52,186 nucleotides of DNA from Jannaschia seosinensis (GTDB lineage: Bacteria > Pseudomonadota > Alphaproteobacteria > Rhodobacterales > Rhodobacteraceae), in contig NZ_CYPR01000203.1 of assembly GCF_001408515.1 (NCBI RefSeq), positions 1-52,186 on the forward strand, written 5' to 3'. Below the pieces are notes generated by a model that was not told the DNA's origin, did not search any database, and saw only the letters and a list, made by a program, of their open reading frames with translations. Made by a program: the position numbers and the translations under genes. The stretch's first letter is position 1. The number at the start of each line of letters is the position of its first letter. This document shows positions 46,567 to 52,186 of the stretch, piece by piece.

Positions 46567-47589
46567 TCAGCCAGTCGGCGCATCCTGCCGCATCAACCCC
46601 TCCGCCTTGAGTTCCGACCAGAGATCCTCCGGCACATTCGCATCGGCGGCGCGCAGGTTCTCTTCCACCTCGCTCACGCCCTGACCGCCGGGGATCACCG
46701 ACAGGGTGCAGGGATGCAGCAGCGGGAACTGGAACGCCGCATCCACGAGGCGCGTGTCGTGGCGGACGCAGACGGCCTCGATCCGGGCGACGCGGTCGCG
46801 CACCTCCTTGTCGGCCGGCTCGTAATTGTACCAAGCGCCCTCGACCGGGCCGGTGGCAAGGATGCCGCTGTTGTAGGGACCGCCGATGACGATGCCGACG
46901 CCGCGCGCCTCGCAGAGCGGCAGGAAGGTATTCAGCGCCTCCTGCTCCAGCAGCGTATAGCGGCCGGCAAGGAGGAACAGGTCGAAATCGCCGCGGTTGA
47001 GCAGCGTCTCGCAGACCTCCCACTCATTCACGCCCGCGCCGAACCCCTTGATGACGCCCTCGTGGCGCAGCCGGTCGAGCGCGTGATAGCCGCCGGCCAT
47101 CAGTTGATCGACCTTGGCATCCACCGCCTGCCGCGAGCCCTGATTTGGGACGTCGATGTCGTGGGCGAACAGCATGTCGAGGCGTGACACGCCCAGCCGC
47201 TCGAGGCTGTGCTCGACGGAGCGCATGACGCCATCATAGCTGTAATCGTAGATTTCGCGCCGGGCGGGGACGTCGAACCATTTGCCGATGCCGTCGCGCG
47301 TTTCTTCGGTGGCGGGGGCGAGGATGCGCCCGACCTTGGAGGACAGGACGTATTCGTCGCGCGGCTTGCCCCGCAGGAAGCGATTCATCCGCGTCTCCGA
47401 CAGGCCGAAACCATAGAGCGGCGCGGTATCATAGTAGCGTACCCCGCCGTCCCAAGCGGCCTCGAGCGCGGCATGCGCCTCGTCGTCGGAAATCGCGCGG
47501 TAGAGATTGCCGAGGGGCGCGGTGCCCATCCCGATCTCGGTCAGGGTAAGGCCGCCATTGCCGGTGCGGTCCCAGTGCCGGGTCTTCAT
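46567..47589 (-). CDS. aldo/keto reductase
   Basis: The 340-residue (beta/alpha)8 NAD(P)-dependent oxidoreductase has the catalytic Tyr and Asp in VRYYDTAPLYGFGLSE, Lys in SSKVGR, and DMLFAHDID carrying His. It resembles D-threo-aldose 1-dehydrogenase and pyridoxal 4-dehydrogenase. ATG 47589 overlaps the stop of the upstream SHMT-like gene (ATGA). The pair may act on an amino acid or sugar derivative, which is inference from context. Confidence 0.9.
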   Translation of the reverse strand: MKTRHWDRTGNGGLTLTEIGMGTAPLGNLYRAISDDEAHAALEAAWDGGVRYYDTAPLYGFGLSETRMNRFLRGKPRDEYVLSSKVGRILAPATEETRDGIGKWFDVPARREIYDYSYDGVMRSVEHSLERLGVSRLDMLFAHDIDVPNQGSRQAVDAKVDQLMAGGYHALDRLRHEGVIKGFGAGVNEWEVCETLLNRGDFDLFLLAGRYTLLEQEALNTFLPLCEARGVGIVIGGPYNSGILATGPVEGAWYNYEPADKEVRDRVARIEAVCVRHDTRLVDAAFQFPLLHPCTLSVIPGGQGVSEVEENLRAADANVPEDLWSELKAEGLMRQDAPTG

Positions 47590-48893
47590 GTCGTCTCCTC
47601 CACATAGCGAATGTCGTCGAAGCGGGCGCGCAGGGCGGCCGTCTCCGCCGCGATCTCCTGCGGGTCCTCACGTAGCGCGCGCGCCAGAAGGGCCATCAGC
47701 GCGGGCGCATCGTCGGGGGTGACCCCGCGTCGGGCCAATTCGGGCGTGCCGAGGCGCAGGCCGTTCATGTCGCCCGCCACCGGGGGCAGGGGCAGGCCGA
47801 TGCCGGAGGCCAGAAGCCCCGCCGCCTCCAGCCGCCTCGCCATGCGCTGGCCGCCGCCAAAGGGGCGCGCGTCGAGCGCGAATTGATGGCTCGTGGTCGC
47901 GCCGCGTTCTGCGGCGAAGACGGGTAGGCCCTCGGCAGCGGCGGCCTCGGCCATGGCGCGGGCGAGGTCCACCATCGCGGTGGCATAGGCGCGGCCATGG
48001 ACGCGCCAATCCTGCAACGTGACGCTCAGGGCCGCCGTCTTGGCCACGTCGAAATTCGCGGTCAGGCCGGGAAAGGCCACGGCTTCCAGCCGCTGCGCCA
48101 CCTCCGCGTCGTTGGCGACGATCAGACCGCTTGCCGGGCCGCCGAGCGATTTGTACGTGCTCATGGTGATCAGATGCGCGCCCTCGGCGAGCGGGTTCGG
48201 CCAGGTGCGCCCGGCGATCATGCCGCATAGATGCGCCGCGTCGAACATCAGATGCGCGCCGACCGCGTCGGCGATCTCGCGCACCTCGGCGATGGGGTGC
48301 GGGAAGAGGTTGAGCGACTGGCCCAGCGTGATTATCCGCGGCCGCACCTCGCGCGCCAGATCGCGCAGGGCCGCGGCATCGACGGTGTAGCCCTCGGCAT
48401 CCACGGGCGCCTCGTGGATGCGCAGACCGAACAGACCCGCGCAGCCCGCCGCGTGGTGCGTGACATGACCGCCGATGGCGGCGGGCGGCACGATGATCGC
48501 ATCGCCCGGCCGGGCCAGCGCCATGAAGGCCATCAGGTTGGCCATCGCCCCCGACGGCACCCGCGCCTCGACATGGGGCGCCTCGAACAGGTCGGCGGCG
48601 AGGCGGGCGGTGATCGTCTCGATCTCCTCGATCTCGGTGAGGCCCATCTCGTATTTCTCGCCCGGATAGCCGAGGGACGGGCGGCTGCCGATACCGGAGG
48701 AGAGAAGCGCCTCCGCCCGCGGGTTCATCACGTTCGCCGCCGGGTTGAGGTTGAAAGCACGTTCGTCGTGGGTCGCGCGCGCGGCCGCGGCCAGCGCCTC
48801 GATCCGGGCGGCGGGATCGGCGGGCAGGGGGATCGCGTCGATCCGTGCGCTGGCGGCCGCGGGCAGCCATGGGCGGGGGGCGAGGTCGGTCAT
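47586..48893 (-). CDS. serine hydroxymethyltransferase-like PLP enzyme
   Basis: The 435-residue fold-type I enzyme has NPAANVMNPRAEAL near the start, YPGEKYEMG, the PLP residues Asp218 and His221 (DAAHLCG), and Lys248 in TMSTYKSLGG. Genuine GlyA has TTTHKTLRG at that place, so this is a divergent paralogue, perhaps 2-methylserine hydroxymethyltransferase- or aldolase-like. AAGGA precedes ATG 48893. It is translationally coupled to the aldo/keto reductase gene and divergent from the SGNH hydrolase gene. Confidence 0.88.
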   Translation of the reverse strand: MTDLAPRPWLPAAASARIDAIPLPADPAARIEALAAAARATHDERAFNLNPAANVMNPRAEALLSSGIGSRPSLGYPGEKYEMGLTEIEEIETITARLAADLFEAPHVEARVPSGAMANLMAFMALARPGDAIIVPPAAIGGHVTHHAAGCAGLFGLRIHEAPVDAEGYTVDAAALRDLAREVRPRIITLGQSLNLFPHPIAEVREIADAVGAHLMFDAAHLCGMIAGRTWPNPLAEGAHLITMSTYKSLGGPASGLIVANDAEVAQRLEAVAFPGLTANFDVAKTAALSVTLQDWRVHGRAYATAMVDLARAMAEAAAAEGLPVFAAERGATTSHQFALDARPFGGGQRMARRLEAAGLLASGIGLPLPPVAGDMNGLRLGTPELARRGVTPDDAPALMALLARALREDPQEIAAETAALRARFDDIRYVEETT

Positions 48894-49021
48894 GGGCGCG
48901 TCCTTCGGTGTCTCGCCCGCCATCTGGCCGGTTGCGGCGGTGCGGGTCAACGCATGCGGGCCGCGTGACAGGACCGGGCGGCGCCGCTACCGTCCGCGCA
49001 GCAGCCGCCAGGAGCCTCGCC

Positions 49022-49672
49022 ATGCCGACTTCCCCCGTCATCCTCGTCTTCGGTGACAGCAACAGCCACGGGACCATGCCGCTGTCGCGACTGGGCGCGG
49101 TGGACCGCCACCCGCCGGAGGCGCGCTGGCCCGAGGTGATGGGCCGGGCGCTGGGTTATCAGGTGATCGTCGAGGGGCATCCGGGACGCACGACCGTCCA
49201 TGACGATCCAATCGACGGCGCGCACAAGAACGGGGTGCGCGCGCTGCCCGTGGCGCTGGAGAGCCAGCGGCCCGTGGACCTCGTGATGATCATGCTGGGC
49301 ACGAACGATTGCAAGGCGCGGTTCGGTCTGCGCGGGTGGGACATCGCGGCCTCGGTGGGAAAGCTCGCGCAGATGGTGATGGCGTCGAATGCCGGGCCGG
49401 ACGGCGGCGCGCCGGGCGTGATGCTGATCGCCCCGGTCCCGGTGAAGGAGGCCGGCGTGCTGGCCGAGATGTTTCAAGGCGGCCCCGCCCGTTCCCGCGC
49501 CATCGCGCCCGCCTTGCGCGAGGAGGCGGAGCGGCTGGGCCTGCCCTTCTTCGATGCGGGCCGGGTGGCGGCGGTGGATCCGGCGGACGGCGTGCACATG
49601 GACGCCGCCGCGCAGGTCGCGCTTGGCATGGCTCTGGCCGAGGCGGTGCGCGGCGTCCTGCCCGTGCCCTAG
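49022..49672 (+). CDS. SGNH/GDSL hydrolase
   Basis: The 216-residue esterase-like protein has block I FGDSNSHG with the Ser nucleophile, block III GTND, and DGVHMD with Asp and His. It has no clear signal peptide, unlike the TesA-like gene at 32614, and resembles aryl-esterases and acyltransferases of the SmAcT group. Its stop overlaps the convergent cytochrome gene by 4 bp. Substrate is unknown. Confidence 0.9.
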   Translation: MPTSPVILVFGDSNSHGTMPLSRLGAVDRHPPEARWPEVMGRALGYQVIVEGHPGRTTVHDDPIDGAHKNGVRALPVALESQRPVDLVMIMLGTNDCKARFGLRGWDIAASVGKLAQMVMASNAGPDGGAPGVMLIAPVPVKEAGVLAEMFQGGPARSRAIAPALREEAERLGLPFFDAGRVAAVDPADGVHMDAAAQVALGMALAEAVRGVLPVP

Positions 49673-50046
49673 CCCTGGATCGCGCGGAGGAACTCCGACA
49701 GGGCCAGCAGGTCGGCGGGCACCGGGGTGCCGAGGCCGTCCTGCTCCACGATCACGGTCGGCCCCATATCCGCCGCCCCGAATTCCGGCATCACCGCATC
49801 CGGGTCGCCGTGACGTCCGAGGCCGTCGATCTGCGCCATGACGCGCATCGTGGGAAATTCGCCGCCCGCGCGCGCCGTGATGGCGGTCAGGTCGGGGCCG
49901 ACGCCGCCGGTGCCGTCCGCGCCGTGGCAGGCCGCGCAATCGGCGGCGAAGAGCGCGGCGCCCCGCTCGACATCGACGCGCGGCTCGGTCTCGGCGGCCT
50001 GACAGGCGGCGAGGGCGAGGGGGAGGAGGGGGACGAGGCGGCGCAT
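49669..50046 (-). CDS. c-type cytochrome lipoprotein
   Basis: The 125-residue protein has a lipoprotein-like signal (LALAAC, Cys15), one haem site CAACH (37-41) and a probable axial Met86 in VMPEFG. It is a short class-I monohaem cytochrome, membrane-tethered and facing the periplasm. The haem motif and Gly-rich HGADGTGGVGPDLT resemble cytochrome c subunits of dehydrogenases, but no partner is adjacent. Confidence 0.88.
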   Translation of the reverse strand: MRRLVPLLPLALAACQAAETEPRVDVERGAALFAADCAACHGADGTGGVGPDLTAITARAGGEFPTMRVMAQIDGLGRHGDPDAVMPEFGAADMGPTVIVEQDGLGTPVPADLLALSEFLRAIQG

Positions 50047-50189
50047 GATGTCTCCGGTCTTTCTGCTCGGCCGCAGCCTAGACCCGTTGCCCCCCGATGC
50101 GCCATGCCTCTCCTGCACTCCGGGGACAATCGGCACCGGCTTGCCGCGCCGCGCCGCGCGCCCTAGCGTCCGGGATGGGAGGAGACGCC

Positions 50190-50642
50190 ATGCTCAAGGG
50201 GATCGATCCGCGGCTGGACGCGGATATGCTGCACGCGCTGCGGGCGATGGGGCACGGGGACACGCTCGTGCTCGTGGACGCGAACTTTCCGGCCCTGTCG
50301 ATGGCGCGCGACACGGTTTTGGGCGCGCCGCTTCGGATCGACGCGCCGAGGCTGGCCGATGCGGCGGAGGCGGTGCTGTCGCTGATGCCGCTCGATACCT
50401 TTGTGGACAATTTCGCCGCCCGGATGCAGGTCGTGGGCGCGCCCGACGCGCTGCCCGACCCGATCGCCGAGACGCAGCGGGTCATGGCGGATGCGGGCGA
50501 GGCACGGGTGATCCCGCAGGTCGACCGCTTCGCCTTCTACGACCTCGCCCGCGCGGCCTTCGCCATCGTGCAGACGGGCGAGCGGCGGCTTTATGGCAAC
50601 GTGATGCTACGCAAGGGCGTGATCCCGCCCGAGGAGGACTGA
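50190..50642 (+). CDS. RbsD/FucU-family sugar mutarotase
   Basis: The 150-residue enzyme interconverts anomers of ribose or fucose. The family site GHGDTLVLVDANFP (22-35) with His23 and Asp25 is present, as is a C-terminal FYDLARAAFAIVQTGERRLYGNVMLRKGV matching FucU. GGGAGGAG precedes ATG 50190. It is followed one base later by the ribokinase gene, so they are translationally coupled. Confidence 0.93.
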   Translation: MLKGIDPRLDADMLHALRAMGHGDTLVLVDANFPALSMARDTVLGAPLRIDAPRLADAAEAVLSLMPLDTFVDNFAARMQVVGAPDALPDPIAETQRVMADAGEARVIPQVDRFAFYDLARAAFAIVQTGERRLYGNVMLRKGVIPPEED

Positions 50643-50643
50643 C

Positions 50644-51564
50644 ATGGGGCATGTGGCGATTTTGGGCGTGTTCGTCGCCGACACCGCCTTTCGGGCGGGG
50701 CGGATGCCGCGGATGGGCGAGACGATCCTGGGCGACAGCTTCGCGCTCGGCCCCGGCGGCAAGGGCAGCAATCAGGCGGTCGCGGCCGGGCGCGCCGGGG
50801 CCGAGGTCCATTTCGTCGGCCGGATCGGGCGCGACACGTTCGGCGACATGGCGATGGCGGTCTGGCGCGACGCCGGTGTGACGCCAGCCGTCGCCCGCGT
50901 GGAGGAGGCGACGGGCGCGGCCTTCATCTTCCTCGACGCGGCCAGCGGCGACAACGCGATCATCGTCTCGCCCGGCGCGGCCGGAGGGATCAGCGTCGCG
51001 GATGTGGAGGCTCGGGCCGACGTGATCGGCGGCGCGGCCGTCTTCGTGACCCAACTGGAGCAGCCGATGGCGCCGGCGATGCGCGCGCTGGAAATCGCGC
51101 GGGAGGGCGGCGCGGCGACCATCCTCAACCCCGCGCCCGCGGCGGACCTGTCGGACGAGATGTTGGCCCTGTGCGACTACGTCACCCCCAACGAGACGGA
51201 GGCCGAGGCGCTGACCGGAATCGCGGTGACCGACCTCGACGGTGCGTGGGCGGCGGGCAATGCGCTTCTGGCGCGCGGTGTGGCCAAGGCGGCGATTCTG
51301 ACCCTCGGCGCACAGGGGGTGCTCTACCACTCCGCCGATCGGTCGGAGCATGTGGCGGCGTTCGACGCGGGTCCGGTGGTCGAGACGACGGGCGCGGGCG
51401 ACGCGTTCAACGGCGGCTTTGCCTGCGCCCTGGCCGAGGGGCGCGACCCGGTGGAGGCGGCGCGTTTCGCCTGTGCGCTGGCGGCGATCTCGGTGACGCG
51501 GCCGGGGGCGGCGGCGTCGATGCCCACGCGCGCCGAGGTGGACGCGCTCCTCGCGGGGGCGTGA
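50644..51564 (+). CDS. rbsK: ribokinase
   Basis: RbsK phosphorylates D-ribose to ribose 5-phosphate. The 306-residue PfkB-family protein has GGKGSNQAVAAGRAGAEV (about 38-55), the TLGAQG motif and the catalytic GAGDAFNGGF with Asp (about 255-264). It lies directly after the mutarotase gene, together giving ribose entry into the pentose phosphate pathway. No ribose ABC transporter (rbsABC) is seen here. Confidence 0.94.
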   Translation: MGHVAILGVFVADTAFRAGRMPRMGETILGDSFALGPGGKGSNQAVAAGRAGAEVHFVGRIGRDTFGDMAMAVWRDAGVTPAVARVEEATGAAFIFLDAASGDNAIIVSPGAAGGISVADVEARADVIGGAAVFVTQLEQPMAPAMRALEIAREGGAATILNPAPAADLSDEMLALCDYVTPNETEAEALTGIAVTDLDGAWAAGNALLARGVAKAAILTLGAQGVLYHSADRSEHVAAFDAGPVVETTGAGDAFNGGFACALAEGRDPVEAARFACALAAISVTRPGAAASMPTRAEVDALLAGA

Positions 51565-51635
51565 ACGGGCGGCCTTATACTTTGGCGGCTCTGCGGCCTA
51601 TGACGGGCCGGAGAGACAGCGCGAAGAGGTAAGTC

Positions 51636-52186
51636 TTGCGACACGACATTCCGATCACCCGCGACGCCGTGCTGGTGGGCGGGGGGCATACCCATGCATT
51701 GGTTCTGCGGCGCTGGGGTATGGATCCGCTGCCGGGGGTACGGCTGACGCTGATAAATCCCGGGCCGACGGCGGCGTATTCCGGGATGCTGCCGGGGCAT
51801 GTGGCGGGGCATTACACGCGGGACGATCTCGATATCGACCTCGTGCGGCTGGCGCGGTTCGCGGGGGCGCGGCTGATCGACGGGGCGGTCACGGGGATCG
51901 ACGCGGCGGCGCGGGTGCTGCGGGTCGGGGCGCGTGAGGTGCCGTACGACGTGGCGGCGCTGGATGTGGGCGTGACGTCGCAGATGCCGTCCATGCCGGG
52001 CTTTGCGGAGCATGGCGTGCCGGCCAAGCCGCTGGGCGCCTTCGCCGCGCGGTGGGACGCGTTCTTGTCGCAGGGCGCGAGCGGCGCGGTCGCGGTGATC
52101 GGTGGCGGCATCGCGGGGGTGGAGCTGTCGCTTGCGGCGGCGCATGCCCTGCGCGCGCGGGGCCGGGAGCCGCGCGTGACGGTGAT
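51636..52186 (+). CDS. SelD-type protein, N-terminal flavoprotein domain (partial)
   Basis: The 3' end lies beyond the window. The visible 183 residues form an FAD/NAD-binding pyridine-nucleotide-disulfide oxidoreductase domain: VLVGGGHTHALVLR near the start, AAYSGMLPGHVAGHY, and a second nucleotide motif VIGGGIAGVELSLAAA (about 153-168). This is the N-terminal half typical of the fused selenide, water dikinase of Rhodobacteraceae; the SelD half would lie downstream. TTG 51636 is the start, preceded by AAGAGG. If the fusion is confirmed, the organism probably makes selenoproteins or selenouridine tRNA. Confidence 0.75.
   Translation, partial: MRHDIPITRDAVLVGGGHTHALVLRRWGMDPLPGVRLTLINPGPTAAYSGMLPGHVAGHYTRDDLDIDLVRLARFAGARLIDGAVTGIDAAARVLRVGAREVPYDVAALDVGVTSQMPSMPGFAEHGVPAKPLGAFAARWDAFLSQGASGAVAVIGGGIAGVELSLAAAHALRARGREPRVTV

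Overview
The window is 52 kb of high-GC, gene-dense chromosome from an alphaproteobacterium, almost certainly a member of the Rhodobacteraceae/Roseobacter lineage. Several things point there: the orphan 47-residue aa3-type cytochrome oxidase subunit IV, a COQ9-family protein, the tesA-like / ybbA / ybbP cluster, a SelD-type protein with an N-terminal flavoprotein domain, a NuoE-NuoF-type fusion, and DmdC-like acyl-CoA dehydrogenase. There are no rRNA or tRNA genes, CRISPR arrays, integrases, transposases or phage genes, so this reads as core chromosome with some lineage-specific metabolic genes.

Layout. 1-536: no gene seen. 0.5-10.9 kb: an acidic low-complexity protein, divergent thiamine pyrophosphokinase, ribose-5-phosphate isomerase A, glutathione reductase, then an envelope protein-quality block (hflK-hflC, a HisKA_2 histidine kinase, a DegP-type protease) closed by a strong terminator. 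10.9-17.7 kb: a DUF1624 membrane protein, [2Fe-2S] ferredoxin, two small secreted proteins, an orphan NuoE-NuoF-like subunit, a shortened lytic-transglycosylase-like gene, ftsY and a GNAT-like ORF. 17.7-21.9 kb: MgtC, EamA transporter, YciB, an RluB-type pseudouridine synthase with a repetitive tail, and tadA.

21.9-29.1 kb (all minus strand): a compact peptide-uptake operon: two Dpp-type permeases, a fused double ABC ATPase, aldehyde dehydrogenase, short-chain dehydrogenase, two unknown small ORFs and a P1-family aminopeptidase. No substrate-binding protein gene is present. 29.3-33.3 kb: the ybbP/ybbA ABC exporter, divergent from a TesA-like arylesterase. 33.4-38.3 kb: glycerol kinase, GNAT acetyltransferase, FMN-dependent 2-hydroxyacid oxidase, quinone oxidoreductase and COQ9.

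38.4-46.5 kb: rpsU with an RBS hairpin and terminator, a lipoprotein, CoxIV, a DUF6173-like protein, an MBL hydrolase, DmdC-like acyl-CoA dehydrogenase, threonylcarbamoyl-AMP synthase, a DsbD-N-domain protein, a 47-residue small protein, a Nudix protein and a CBS-domain membrane protein. 46.5-52.2 kb: a SHMT-like enzyme plus aldo/keto reductase pair, an SGNH hydrolase, a c-type cytochrome lipoprotein, a RbsD/FucU mutarotase with ribokinase, and the 5' end of a SelD-type fusion cut by the window edge.

I did not find a clearly novel multi-gene system. The best second looks are the translationally coupled unknown genes in the peptide operon, the 30-bp near-perfect palindrome at 46504-46533, the apparent in-frame internal deletion in the lytic transglycosylase, the rpsU leader hairpin, and the NuoE-NuoF fusion without a catalytic partner.
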